DNA of 64,000 nucleotides, taken from contig NC_088317.1 of assembly GCF_910592395.1 (NCBI RefSeq), forward strand, positions 12,152,001 to 12,216,000, in the 5' to 3' direction. Of the stretch, positions 9,364-19,257 are shown one piece after another. Source of the DNA: Lineus longissimus. Lineage: Eukaryota; Nemertea; Pilidiophora; Heteronemertea; Lineidae. Position numbers and translations under genes: made by a program. The notes below the pieces were generated by a model. It searched no databases, was not told where the DNA came from, and worked only from the letters and a program-made list of their open reading frames with translations. The number at the start of each line of letters is the position of its first letter. The first letter of the stretch is position 1.

Positions 9364-11825
9364 ATGGAAAGGAAACTTTGCCATGTCAGAAAGCCTTGGG
9401 TATACTGTGGTTAGCCGAAGAAGATGTCATCACTGTGAAGCCACGATTGAGGGAAGGAGAGTATCCAGCCACGAGGAGGGGTATGCTGAGATGCATAGCA
9501 GCCTTTTTTGATCCACTGGGATTGGTTGATCCGTTCAGAATTAGAGTCTGGATCCTCTTTCAAAGGACATGGATCCGAAAGGAAGATTGGGACAGCCCCC
9601 TGGAAGAAGACTTAGCCCTGGAGTGGTCGTTGTGGAAGAAAGAGTTGCCACATTTGGATAACATCCGAGTGAGCAGACATCTTGGTATGAACACAAGTTA
9701 TCAAACTGAACTTCATGTGTTCAGCGATGCCTCAAAGGATGCCTTTTCTGCTGTCGTGTATGCCAGGACCCTGATGACGGACGGGAGGATACTGGTGAGA
9801 CTGGTGATTGCCAAGACGAGACTGTCGCCACTGAAAGCCATCTCCATTGCCAGACTGGAGCTATGTGGGGCAGTCATTGGTACAAGATTGGTGAAGAAGG
9901 TTATCAAACCATTGGAGAGCGGTCGAGGAGCCAAGCAACTGATGGTGACATATTGGACAGATTCCATGAACGTCCTGTTTTGGATTTGTCGACCAGGAAA
10001 ACAGTTTAAGCCCTATGTAGCCAACCGAGTAGGAGAGATACAGGAAAGGACCAGTACTGACCAATGGAGACATATACCAACCAAACTAAACCCAGCAGAC
10101 ATATCATCTAGAGGTATGGCAGTGGAGGAATTGGCTAGATCACAACTCTGGTGGGAGGGTCCAAGTTTCCTGAAGGAGTCCGAGAGCAACTGGCCAGAGA
10201 AAAAGATAGCTGTACCAGATGAAACCACCGATATTGAGAAAACCTCAACATTTGCAGTACAGGAAGCCCAACCAGAACAAAATGAGACAATGATGTTCCC
10301 CCTACATCCCAGTAGATGGAGTGACATGGGAAGACTAACAAGGAGAATAGGATTCGTGCGACGTATCATGATGTGGCTGCTAAAGCGACCCTTACCCCCG
10401 GGAGCCAAGACCTGGATAGATGAGTTGTCCCCCGAAGACTACAGGCAGGCTGAGGATTGCCTTTCACGCCAAGCCCAAAAAGATGTATTTGGCAGAGAGC
10501 TCAAAGATTTGATGGCAGGAAAAAGTTTACAGAAGACAAGCCACCTGATACCCCTGTCACCATACCTTGATAAAGAGAGGAGACTTCTTCGCATCAAGTC
10601 CCGTCTTGAAAGAATAGACTACATCTCAGAAGAAGAGAAATACCCCATCATCATGCCAAGAAAGCATCCAGTTTCGCAGTTGCTTGTCAAGAGAGCACAT
10701 GATGCTGTGGGACACCCCGTAGGAAGAGATGCTACCATGGTCGAGTTGAGGAGGAAGTATTGGGTGATATGCACTAGAGAAGCTGTCCACTCCTGGGAAA
10801 TGATATGCAGTCGATGTGTATTGAAGAAATCAAAACCAGCTTGTCAACAGATGGCCCCCATTCCTCAATTTAGATTCAGCCAACCAACCAGAGCCTTTGG
10901 AAAGTGTGGAATGGACTTCGCGGGTCCATTTCTAACCAAGCAGGGTCGAGGAAAAATCAGAAACAAAAGATACTTGGCTGTTTTCACTTGTCTACAGACT
11001 AGAGCTGTTCATCTAGAACCTGTTTACCAGATGGATACTGACAGTTTCCTAATGGCTTTCGCCAGAATGACCAGCCGGCGATCCGTCCCAGAGGAGGTGT
11101 TGACAGATAACGGAAGTAACTTTGTCGCTGGAGAGAGGGAGCTCAGAGAGTTAGTGAATGCCATCGATTGGACCAAGGTGCAACAGAAGACGGTGGGCTA
11201 CCAAAATACCAGAGGCGTTACATGGCACTTCAACCCCCCAGGATCTCCACACTTCGGGGGCGTCTTTGAGATTATGGTAAAAGCAGCAAAGCGGGCCCTC
11301 AAGATATCCATTGGTAATGCTGACATCAACGACGAGGAGTTCCATACATTTGTGGTGGATGCCGAGGGACTCCTGAACTCAAGGCCATTGACTCCTCCCA
11401 GCTCTGATCCCGAGGACCAGTTACCACTAACGCCAAACCACTTCCTGCATGGTCAGCTGGGTGGACAACTGGCTCCTCCGTCGACTGATGAACTACGATT
11501 CAACCCTAGAAGAAGATGGCGAAGAATACAGGACATACTGAAACAGTTTTGGCAGCGATGGCAACGAGAACTGTTACCCCAGCTGCACAACCGTAAGAGG
11601 TGGCTGTTTCCAAGGCACAATCTCAAACCTGATGATATCCTACTGGTGATTGAGGAAAGATTACCTAGAGGACAATGGAAGATGGGTCGAGTCCTGGAAG
11701 TCTACCCCGGTGAAGATGGATTGGTGCGAACGGCCAAGGTGAAGACGTCAAATGGGGAATATGTCCGGCCCGTGAATCGTCTCTGCCCAGTCGAGTTTCC
11801 AGAGATGACAACTTCCGTCTGGTAA
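9354..11825 (+). CDS. BEL/Pao RNase H-integrase part of pol (separated by a frameshift)
   Basis: Continues the polyprotein after the 4-nt deletion; it has no start of its own. Visible parts are the end of the RT/thumb region, an RNase H-like block beginning VFSDASKDAF (about residue 122), and an integrase zinc region at about 450-500 (H...H, CSRC). The integrase core has D in GMDFAG (about 519), D in LTDNGSNF (about 585) and E in GVFEIMVKAAKR (about 638). The C-terminal DUF5641-type domain (RWRRIQDILKQFWQRW to RLCPVEF) is at about 715-815. All three catalytic residues are present, so only the frameshift obviously prevents a full polyprotein. Corresponds to 37382-39785 in copy 2. Confidence 0.93.
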   Translation: MDINGKETLPCQKALGILWLAEEDVITVKPRLREGEYPATRRGMLRCIAAFFDPLGLVDPFRIRVWILFQRTWIRKEDWDSPLEEDLALEWSLWKKELPHLDNIRVSRHLGMNTSYQTELHVFSDASKDAFSAVVYARTLMTDGRILVRLVIAKTRLSPLKAISIARLELCGAVIGTRLVKKVIKPLESGRGAKQLMVTYWTDSMNVLFWICRPGKQFKPYVANRVGEIQERTSTDQWRHIPTKLNPADISSRGMAVEELARSQLWWEGPSFLKESESNWPEKKIAVPDETTDIEKTSTFAVQEAQPEQNETMMFPLHPSRWSDMGRLTRRIGFVRRIMMWLLKRPLPPGAKTWIDELSPEDYRQAEDCLSRQAQKDVFGRELKDLMAGKSLQKTSHLIPLSPYLDKERRLLRIKSRLERIDYISEEEKYPIIMPRKHPVSQLLVKRAHDAVGHPVGRDATMVELRRKYWVICTREAVHSWEMICSRCVLKKSKPACQQMAPIPQFRFSQPTRAFGKCGMDFAGPFLTKQGRGKIRNKRYLAVFTCLQTRAVHLEPVYQMDTDSFLMAFARMTSRRSVPEEVLTDNGSNFVAGERELRELVNAIDWTKVQQKTVGYQNTRGVTWHFNPPGSPHFGGVFEIMVKAAKRALKISIGNADINDEEFHTFVVDAEGLLNSRPLTPPSSDPEDQLPLTPNHFLHGQLGGQLAPPSTDELRFNPRRRWRRIQDILKQFWQRWQRELLPQLHNRKRWLFPRHNLKPDDILLVIEERLPRGQWKMGRVLEVYPGEDGLVRTAKVKTSNGEYVRPVNRLCPVEFPEMTTSVW

Positions 11826-12788
11826 CGCTGAGATGAACGTCTGGTTATGCTGAGATGAATCCAGCCAAGCAGTTACAACCGTGGGTGATGATATCCGTCT
11901 ATAACCGTTAAAAGTTGACATTTGACATTGTGTGGTGAAATTACACTGAGAGAGTGATCTAAAAAGTTAGTGTTGGTCAGTGTACTCATTGTCTGGTGAC
12001 TTGCTAATTTTCTGATCGGGATGTCCTTGACATTTTCAATTGCCTGTGTTTTTTTGGGGAAAAAAAACTTTGGGTTTCACCACCTGATATACACTGATCA
12101 ATTCTATTCTTAGAAGTGAACTCTAGGACACTTAATGACTCGGTGCGAGTTTTGAACATTGATTGAAAAGTGAGAACACTCAATGGAGTGTCAGTATCCG
12201 AACTTTCTACAGTGCGAAAAATATCGGAATTGAGATAGAGACTAGCGGGTATCGGTAAAGGGAGAAAACTTTAAGCTTCTGTTACATTATTCTGAGCCAT
12301 GTTTTTAAGCAATGTAGAACCCAAGGGGTTAAAAATTTGGATCTCCTTTGGAGGAGAAGTTTACTCCAGTTTCCAGTGGGGAAACAATTTAAGTTTAATA
12401 GGTTTTCTCATTTACCATCCCTAAAGAGTCGATTCTTGATTGAAATTATTCTGGACTAATGATAGTGACTTTCGAAGGATGAGAACATTGAGGAATTCAT
12501 GAGCAACTTGGATTACTTGAGCTCAAATTCAGTGGGTGTTAGATTCCGATTGGATTGTAAAATCTAAAAGAGTACTAGTAATTTACTACAGGAGTGATAT
12601 ATTTCAGTTAATAGTGTTCACCTATTCTTATCTTTAATGTGTTCTTTTGGTGAACTATTGTGTATTCTAAACTGTCTTTTCATTTGATCAATGGGATCTT
12701 TGAAGGGCCATCTTCCGTTATTGTTAGTTGGAAGATTTGCCAAGATTGTTTAAAAATAGTTTGACAGGTTCTGTCAAGAGGAGGGGAA
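11826..12788 (+). other. BEL copy 1 3' untranslated region with polypurine tract
   Basis: Non-coding sequence between pol and the 3' LTR. It ends in aagaggaggggaa, the likely plus-strand primer (polypurine tract), immediately before the LTR. The same region is in copy 2 at 36419-37381. No env-like frame is present. Confidence 0.8.
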
Positions 12789-13106
12789 TGTTGAGAAGCA
12801 GGGTGAAGACAAGACGTTTAGGTCATTATCTTATAACCAGGTGACAGCACCATACGGTGTTTGGGTATTATTACGGTGTCAACTTCTGTTTGAGGGTTTA
12901 ATTTTATTGGTAAAAATACCTAACTACTTGTTCATGTTTTTAGGGGAATTTTGAGTTGCTAAGAATTGTTAATTTCTGTTGAGATGATTTTGTGAATTTG
13001 CTGCGGTCCTCGCTCGGGACGACGGCGCGACGATCTTGAAGACCTCAAAATATTAAAGACAAAATCCAACTCGATTTATGAACTTTCCCGTCCTTTCTTA
13101 ACAACA
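12789..13106 (+). repeat. 3' LTR of BEL copy 1
   Basis: 318 bp, same ends as 5002-5319, followed directly by the target duplicate CCCCC. Confidence 0.95.
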
Positions 13107-13111
13107 CCCCC

Positions 13112-13486
13112 AATGTACTGACTAAAACCTGTCACTTTCAGAGAACGGGGGAGGGGGTTTGGGGGACTCATCCCCCAATGTACTGGCTATATATGTCAGA
13201 AGGACAGTTGTGTGAGTTCACTAGAGATTGCTCTTTACATATTATTTTACACGGCCTTAGCGATAAATAAATCAACTATAAATCAACGTTCTTTAGAATC
13301 AAACAACACGCAGAGATCGAACCACCACACACCCCAACGTACCAAGCCCAACGTCGCCCACACCGACGTTGATAAGTGCGCGGGGTGTGATTCCAATAGA
13401 GAAATTCTAATGAAAAAAGAAACAGCAGTCACACACGTTCGTCCCTCTAGTGAGACGAGTTGGAACCAATCTACATTATATAATTG
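13112..13486. other. Flank of BEL copy 1 with a hairpin repeat unit, otherwise no gene
   Basis: Continues the G-run/C-run unit interrupted by BEL copy 1 (aatgtactgactaaaacc), followed by a second unit at about 13145-13185 (gggggtttgggggactcatccccc, a G-arm/C-arm hairpin). The rest is unremarkable; the 95-codon frame at 13212-13499 has no recognisable domain. Confidence 0.5.
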
Positions 13487-15530
13487 GCCAATTTCTTAGG
13501 CATATGATGTAGCGAATTCCCATGAAGATTTAAATTTAATTTAACTTAATTTCAACCAATGGGATAGCAACCACCACCGGAAGATCGCGGAGAAATCGGT
13601 AAACTCAACGGAGTTAATTCAGAAAAATACCAAAAAAAATTGTTTGTAGGATATACAATTGTTACTCTCTTTATTTCTAATCATTCACTATATACTCCCG
13701 CACACACGTGTATCTTAAGAGCCCCTCCTAAGAGGGGGGCTTATTAATATTTTTATTAGAGAAATATCCGTCCTAAATAATGACAGAAAAGGGTGGTTTA
13801 TTTCAATTTTGTGTCGACATGGTCGAGGTCACGTGACATAAAAACAAAACAATCGCACACACCCGTCCAAAAAAGGCACTTTAAGAAAAATAAATACGTT
13901 TTTCCAGCTTAAAACCACACTGACGACTAAGTTATATTGGTCTACTGCCCAAATCTGAGGTATCAAAATGAATTACAAACTAGAACTAGCTCTATTTAGC
14001 TATAGTTGCGTGAAAATTTCGGGTGAGCGACGTACATTCTGTACCCTAGCGGCCAATAAATAAACTACTTTCAGCCGTCTGCTCCGGTCTCGTTAGGGAG
14101 TTTTTCCCAAATGAACGCGATGATGACGTGCCCCATTAACAGGACGTGGCATCTATTTTAAAATGCGTTTCCAAAGTGAATGCATGAGGACAATCCATTT
14201 AAGTGTCGTATATCACTGGAAACGCCCGATTCCCGTGAATAAGGACAATCACAATGTATTACATTACCAAAACAAAAATGTGTCGGAAGGAACTATATGG
14301 ATGGTCCCATCGCACCCCCCCTCCAGCAGTATGACACAGAAGGGCTAGTTGACTGTCCACCGGGGGGGGGGGGGGGGTTTGGGGGGAGCTTCCCCCCAAC
14401 GCACTGGTAAAAACCTATGTCGACGGAGGGGGGTTTGGGGGGTGTCCCCCCATTGTAATAGCTGTAGTTGTTTGAGCTTGCACTTAACATATGCTCGTAG
14501 GGGGGTTCGGGGGAGCTCCCCCGACCTAAAGGGGGGCTCACTTAGTCCTTGACTTTACATATTAAGCCCCCCTCTTAGGAGGGGCTCTTAAGATACACGT
14601 GTGTGCGGGAGTATATAATGAATGATTAGAAATAAAGAGAGTAACTATTGTATATCCTACAAACAATTTTTTTGGGTATTTTTCTGAATTAACTCCGTTG
14701 AGTTTACCGATTTCTCCGCGATCTTCCGGTGGTGGTTGCTATCCCATTGGTTGAAATTAAGTTAAATTAAATTTAAATCTTCATGGGAATTCGCTACATC
14801 ATATGCCTAAGAAATTGGCCAATTATGTTAATATTTTTATTAGAGAAATATCCGTCCTAAATAATGACAGAAAAGGGTGGTTTATTTCATCTTTGTGTCG
14901 ACATGGTCGAGGTCACGTGACATAAAAACAAAACAATCGCACACACCCGTCCAAAAAAGGCACTTTAAGAAAAACAAATACGTTTTTCCTGCTTAAAACC
15001 ACACTGACGAGTCCAAAAAAGGCACTTTAAGAAAAACAAATACGTTTTTCCTGCTTAAAACCACACTGACGACTAAGTTATTTTAGTCTACTACCCAAAT
15101 CTGAAGTATCAAAATGAATTACAAACTAGAACTAGCTCTATTTAGCAAAAGTTGCGTGAAAAATTCGGGTGAGCGACATTCTGAACCCTAGCGGCCAATA
15201 ATTAAACTACTTTCAGCCGTCTGCTCCGGTCTCGTTAGGGAGTTTTTCCCAAATGTACGCGATGATGACGTGCCCCATTAACAGGACGTGACATCTATTT
15301 TAAAATGCGTTTCCAAAGTGAATGCAAGAGGACAATCCATTTAAGTGTCGTATATCACTGGAAACGCCCGATTCCCGTGAATAAGGACAATCAAAATGCA
15401 TTACATTACCAAAACAAAAATGTGTCGGAAGGAACTATATGGATGGTCCCATCGCACCCCCCCCCCCCCTCCAGCAGTATGACACAGAAGGGCTAGTTGA
15501 CTGTCCACCGGGGGGGGGTTGGGGGGAGCG
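13487..15530 (+). repeat. Arm/core repeat array: arm, core, inverted arm, second core
   Basis: A roughly 260-bp arm (13487-13745) begins attggccaatttcttagg and ends cctaagaggggggctta. Its inverted copy is at 14565-14827. Between them is a core of about 820 bp, and a second copy of that core (14828-15530) follows and is cut off in its G run. Elsewhere in the window the usual order is arm-core-arm in one direction, so the 13745/13746 join is an unusual inverted junction. Each core ends in two or three G-arm/C-arm hairpins. The 60-codon frames in the cores are conserved between copies only because the DNA is; I do not call them genes. Confidence 0.8.
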
Positions 15531-15776
15531 AGGTATGTTGCCCGTCGGTTAAAACCGCCCCCCCCCCTCAAAATCAGCGGGATAGGGAGCGCTAATAAGC
15601 GTTAACACGATATCTCGGAGACGCGGATTATTGACGTACACTAAATGCACTGTAAATGTAGAGCGTTAACGCTAACTGGGGCTTAACAGATATCCTGAGA
15701 TATTCTGTTAGCATTACAAACCGATTTAACACATACCCTGATATATTTTGTTAGCGCTACTAACCGACACACATCG
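15531..15776. other. Non-coding tail of the inverted viral end
   Basis: AT-rich sequence with a loosely repeated palindromic word, for example gcttaacagatatcctgagatat / ttctgttagc, and similar words near 15600 and 15740. It lies 3' of the 242-aa gene, so it may hold its transcription end. The exact join with the repeat core is near 15530. Confidence 0.4.
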
Positions 15777-16505
15777 TTAACAAATTACCGCTTCATAAGG
15801 TTTAACATCCCCAGTATCAGGTGTTAGTGCACCCATTCTCAAACTCAACCATCCTAACCATTTGTCCAATTCATTGGTAACAATGTAATCATTTCTTAGG
15901 TCTTCGTACAGCTGGTCTTCGTCATCAACAGGCAAGAAAAACTTTGTTAATTTAGTGTAAGTTTTTAAGACTGTCTTACCCAATGAATCGTTAAGTCTGG
16001 CAGCCATCTTTGTCTGGTAGATCCTATGGTGTTTCAATACTTCCTTCTCATTCATTGCGTCTAAATCATCAAGTGTAAACTGTTTATTTAGGAAATCCTT
16101 ACTTTTACCTGTTGCCACCAGAACTTCGAGGTCTTGTTTAGCTTTAAGGCCATTTTCAGTTAAATTAGCTTTAAGGCCATTTTCAGTTAAATTCTGTTGA
16201 CAGTTAGTAGGACTTTGTTGACTGCTATTCGTCACTAGTTGGCAACTAGGGTTAACTAGGCCTTGACTTGTGTTAACTAGACCTTGACTAGAACTGACTA
16301 AATTTGAACTATTTAACACCTTGTTAGAAGCTTGTTGCTTTGTTGTGTAATTCTGTTGGTAATTAGCAGTGTTCTGTTGAAAGTTAGCTGCATTCTGTTG
16401 GTAATTAGTTGAAATGGGATTAGCTGGATTTGAACTAGCACTAACTGGGATCACTCCGATTTGTTTCATTTGCTGCTCAATTATCGTTGATGTCTGATTA
16501 TTCAT
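15777..16505 (-). CDS. Viral-element protein, 242 aa, Q/N-rich N-terminus
   Basis: Function unknown. Residues 1-110 are rich in Gln, Asn and Ser with repeated YQQN/FQQN words and an exact tandem repeat of NLTENGLKA. Residues about 140-242 form a compact, charged, probably helical domain (FTLDDLDAMNEKEVLKHHRIYQ ... FFLPVDDEDQLYEDLRND). I believe I have seen this C-terminal pattern in uncharacterised invertebrate proteins near capsid genes, but cannot verify it here. It is the third and last gene inward from the terminal repeat, 42 bp after the 347-aa gene. The frame is intact. Confidence 0.7.
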   Translation of the reverse strand: MNNQTSTIIEQQMKQIGVIPVSASSNPANPISTNYQQNAANFQQNTANYQQNYTTKQQASNKVLNSSNLVSSSQGLVNTSQGLVNPSCQLVTNSSQQSPTNCQQNLTENGLKANLTENGLKAKQDLEVLVATGKSKDFLNKQFTLDDLDAMNEKEVLKHHRIYQTKMAARLNDSLGKTVLKTYTKLTKFFLPVDDEDQLYEDLRNDYIVTNELDKWLGWLSLRMGALTPDTGDVKPYEAVIC

Positions 16506-16547
16506 TTATTTGAACGGAAAATCCCTTCTAGGAAAATCCTTTACAGG

Positions 16548-17591
16548 TTATCTCGATCTTGCAAGTTCTAGACTACATGGTAAAGGGTAACATTTACTGA
16601 TATCTTGCACCTCTAATGCCTTCAATAAAATTTCACTTTGTTTATCGATTGCTTGTTCATTTTCATATTCAAGCCTGTAATTTTTGAAGAAAATACCTCC
16701 TAAGAAACCAGACCATAGTGATCTCAAATCATCCAGTCGGTCCTTATCGGTTGGATTCGGTTTCAATACTACATAATCAATTTTCAATGCTTTAAATGCT
16801 TGGTGTAAAAACAGCTTGTAATTTATGTTAATTTTAACTCCCCTGCAATGAAGATATTTGAGGAATGCCAAGAAAACCATTTTGAGATCTGTGAAATTTT
16901 CTTTGGTCAACTGAGGTTTACCAATTGCTCTGTTAATGAATTCAATTTCTAAATAAGTGTCACACTCTAGACCAGGTAAGACATCATTGGGTTTGAGTTT
17001 AACAATACCAAATCGCAAGGCATTCAGGACTGTTTTTTCATAGCTGGCCGCACAGAGCCATTTTCTTGGACTTGAGAAGTAAACCTTAATCCTACTTTCA
17101 ACAAAATGTTTCAAATCATTAACGAATAAATCTGACAGACGTGTCTGGCCAAGGTTTATGATGATGTAGTTATAGTAACGTGTTTTGTTCTCAATAGTGA
17201 TTTCTGGATTCTTAAAGTCATCACTGTAAGTGGTCGAATTGCAATTCCTGCAGTACGTGTAAAGTTGCTTGGCCGGTCTGTCAAAATTCAGTTTTTTCTG
17301 GCATTCAAAAAGTGTCCATCGTTTGCAGTTATGGCACAATTGAGCATCACTTCCTGTGAATGTATCATACTGTTTCATAGGTGTTACCTGGTTCATAGGT
17401 GTTACTGTAAGATCGAGCTCTGCTCTGTGCACTTTGTCCGGATCTTCTTCAGAGATTGTCATTAATGGTTCAACCCTTGGTTTAATGTAACCATTTTGTT
17501 TCATAGGTGTTACCTTTTTCATTGGATTGAAATACTGCATTTTACTAAAATACTTCTCTAAAGAGACATAACTGTACATTCTTTCACTCAT
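16548..17591 (-). CDS. Viral-element protein, 347 aa, with paired CxxC motifs
   Basis: Function unknown. The N-terminus (about 1-75) carries three copies of a VTPMKQ/VTPMNQ word. At about 85-120 there are two CxxC pairs (CHNC and CRNC) about 30 residues apart, plus a further Cys, compatible with a zinc-binding fold. The rest is a mixed helical domain (YYNYIIINLGQTRLSDLF, then FLKYLHCRGVKI) with no catalytic motif that I recognise. Intact, intronless, 21 bp downstream of the zinc-ribbon gene and probably co-transcribed with it from the terminal repeat. Confidence 0.7.
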   Translation of the reverse strand: MSERMYSYVSLEKYFSKMQYFNPMKKVTPMKQNGYIKPRVEPLMTISEEDPDKVHRAELDLTVTPMNQVTPMKQYDTFTGSDAQLCHNCKRWTLFECQKKLNFDRPAKQLYTYCRNCNSTTYSDDFKNPEITIENKTRYYNYIIINLGQTRLSDLFVNDLKHFVESRIKVYFSSPRKWLCAASYEKTVLNALRFGIVKLKPNDVLPGLECDTYLEIEFINRAIGKPQLTKENFTDLKMVFLAFLKYLHCRGVKININYKLFLHQAFKALKIDYVVLKPNPTDKDRLDDLRSLWSGFLGGIFFKNYRLEYENEQAIDKQSEILLKALEVQDISKCYPLPCSLELARSR

Positions 17592-17612
17592 GATTTAGAA
17601 TTAAAAAAATCA

Positions 17613-17795
17613 TTAAGTAGTAAACTTGCTTTTATTCTTGTGACATTTCGCGCACTTGACCAGTAGATATCTGTGTCCATTTGAAGTAATGTGATGAGTT
17701 AACTTACCCGAATTACCTGTAATTTCCTTACATCTAATGCAGTAAATCTTATTCATATTTAAGTAGGAGAGATTATTTGAATGCATGTCTGTCAC
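17613..17795 (-). CDS. Small zinc-ribbon protein (DUF5679-like)
   Basis: 60 codons. After a short leader, two CxxC pairs (IYCIRCKE at about 18-23 and VKCAKCHKNKSKF near the end) bracket a TGNSGKLTHH stretch. The spacing and the final KSKF look like the small DUF5679-type zinc ribbons found in several large DNA viruses and virus-like elements. It is the first gene inside the terminal repeat; its ATG is only 8 bp from the repeat, so the promoter must lie in the repeat. A nucleic-acid-binding or transcriptional role is a guess. Confidence 0.65.
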   Translation of the reverse strand: MTDMHSNNLSYLNMNKIYCIRCKEITGNSGKLTHHITSNGHRYLLVKCAKCHKNKSKFTT

Positions 17796-17803
17796 TGGAT
17801 TAC

Positions 17804-18422
17804 TTGAATTTTGGTTAAGTCAAAAGTTATCAGACGGCAGCACTGTTCCCTTCGCGGTTAGGTCAAAAGTTAGCAGATGGCAGCACTGGATTACTTGAAT
17901 TTCCCTTCGCGGTTAGGCCAAAAGTTATCAGATGGCAGCACTGGAGCAATTAATGTCAAACAGGTGTTAAACAGGTGTTACTGTTAAATAGGCATAAATG
18001 TCATTGATCTAGTAGAAAGTTCAATAGCCGAGTGTGTAAAGCATGGAGCTTCCACACCTGAGGTTGTGTATTGGCGTGGGTTCGTTTCCCGGCGAAGGCA
18101 ACATATGAAGACGGGTTTTAGTTGTGGATAATGGAGCGGGTGTAAACTTATCACGCCGTGATAAGTTTTTATCCCACTGGGATAAGTCTTTTTGGTTCAT
18201 TTGTTGTTCAATGACAGATACAATTATGATGTCCCTAAAAACAACCAACTTAAGTAAGTAATAGGGAACCTTGTCATTTTATCCATGTTACGTTTTTGGT
18301 AGGTATTGGTAAGAAAACGAAGTTATGTTATGTTTCTGGTAGGTTTTTGCATGACAAAGAAGTTTTTTGCCCAAGTTTCCAGGATTAGTCGTAGATAGTC
18401 GTACATGAGGTTCCCTATTACT
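17804..18422 (-). repeat. Terminal repeat of the viral element, inverted left copy
   Basis: Matches 32856-33381 in the same orientation as now placed. It is longer because the gene-proximal part has extra copies of a tandem unit (gtcaaaagttatcagatggcagcactg). From inside to tip it holds that unit, a Pol III-promoter-like stretch (A box near 18025, B box 18079-18089), two perfect palindromes (18145-18167 and 18169-18185), and a 166-bp tip (18257-18422) bounded by AGTAATAGGGAACC and its inverse. The tip has an internal ~40-bp tandem duplication (tgttacgtttttggtaggt). Homology with the other copy stops exactly at 18422, before GGAATG. Confidence 0.9.
18015..18192 (+). ncRNA. Candidate Pol III transcript in the terminal repeat
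   Basis: tagccgagtgtgtaaagc at 18025-18042 resembles a tRNA A box and ggttcgtttcc at 18079-18089 a B box, 54 bp apart. The two palindromes at 18145-18185 follow, and T runs lie at 18114, 18166 and after 18188. A transcript would run outwards, opposite to the genes. The same arrangement is at 32974-33151. It could equally be a tRNA-derived SINE captured before the repeat was duplicated; transcription is not shown by the sequence. Confidence 0.4.
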
Positions 18423-18428
18423 GGAATG
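18423..18428. other. 6-bp target-site duplicate (inverted form, GGAATG)
   Basis: Reverse complement of CATTCC at 33382-33387. Both sit immediately outside the last base shared by the two terminal repeats. Confidence 0.75.
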
Positions 18429-19257
18429 TAAACCACCGCGACCGCGAAAATGTTCATGTTGTGACATCATCCATGAAAATGACGTCGGCGTAGCGCGATT
18501 TCAACGGCATCAAAGCGAGCCATCCGGGCGGGATTAAGACCATCAATTTCTAGAAAATGTGCATTTCGATTCGAAAACCTTACCGATTTATGAGAAAGTG
18601 ACGTAGTCATTTGTCAAAAACAGCTAAAACATTATATGGTGAAATTTGACACGAGTTACCCTTTAAAGTTATCAAAATAAAATCGACGCAGTGTCTAGAG
18701 GTACGGGAGCCGTACATCCCCTCAGAAGGCTAATAAAGGTACTGGAGTCGTTCTTTCCCGCATGCCCATTAATTTTTTCCCCTCAACTGCGCAGAGTCAT
18801 GGCCACAGTGACCCTGCTCGTGTCTTTGATTTGAACAATCAATATGAAAATACTCTTGAAGAATATTTCAAGTGAAGAAATATTAAACATAAAGGTCCAC
18901 ACCTAAAATCGTGTTTGAAAGGAATGGGCGGCTTTTTGGCTCGCCGTAGGGGAGTCTTTACAATACAGCTGTGTCCGTCGTCTGTATCCGGTTTCAAAAA
19001 CGGTAGTACATTTTTTAATTACTAGGGCTATGAACTTGAAACTGTGTACACAGGACCCCCCCCCCCCCTCCCAGGTCAGGTGACCTCTGACACTGAATTT
19101 CGGTCCGATCTGATACTTAACTTGGCCACCAGGGGGCCAAAAGTGTAAACCTAAAAAGTGTGATATCTTTCTTATTTAAGTGACCTGTTTTTGATTTAAA
19201 AATTATGGTAGGTTGTCCTAAGTACTAGCAAGGATACACCACATATATCGCACAGCT
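18429..19257. other. Host flank, no gene seen
   Basis: Non-coding DNA with a C run near 19053 and a stretch (aaaacggtagtac ... aggtcaggtgacctctgac) that looks like old interspersed repeat. Under the inversion model this was originally left of the viral element. Confidence 0.45.

Larger units (their letters stand above)
5002..13106 (+). mobile_element. BEL/Pao LTR retrotransposon, copy 1 (nearly intact)
   Basis: An 8.1-kb element with two 318-bp LTRs that begin TGTTGAGAAG and end TTAACAACA. The flanks are CCCCC at 4997-5001 and 13107-13111, a 5-bp target duplication. It has gag-pol in two overlapping frames and a purine-rich tract just before the 3' LTR. The LTRs differ at about five positions (for example catacgatgtc/catacggtgtt), so insertion is fairly recent. 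The target was a G-run/C-run hairpin repeat that continues at 13112. A second, badly damaged copy occupies 36217-50528. Confidence 0.95.
15531..18422 (-). mobile_element. Left end of a Polinton/adintovirus-like element, now inverted
   Basis: Three intronless minus-strand genes follow at once from a 619-bp terminal repeat (17804-18422) that is also the right end of the second module (32856-33381). The base after the repeat starts GGAATG, the reverse complement of the CATTCC that follows the right end. The simplest reading is that both are ends of one insertion with a 6-bp target duplication and that this end was inverted together with its host flank. Six-bp duplications and terminal repeats of several hundred bp starting AG are known for Polintons; membership here is inferred. 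Confidence 0.75.

Noticed and set aside
14163-15496. Pair of conserved 61-63 codon frames (14163-14348, 15305-15496)
   Set aside because: They lie in duplicated repeat cores; conservation reflects copying of the DNA, and the frame ends in the homopolymer hairpins.
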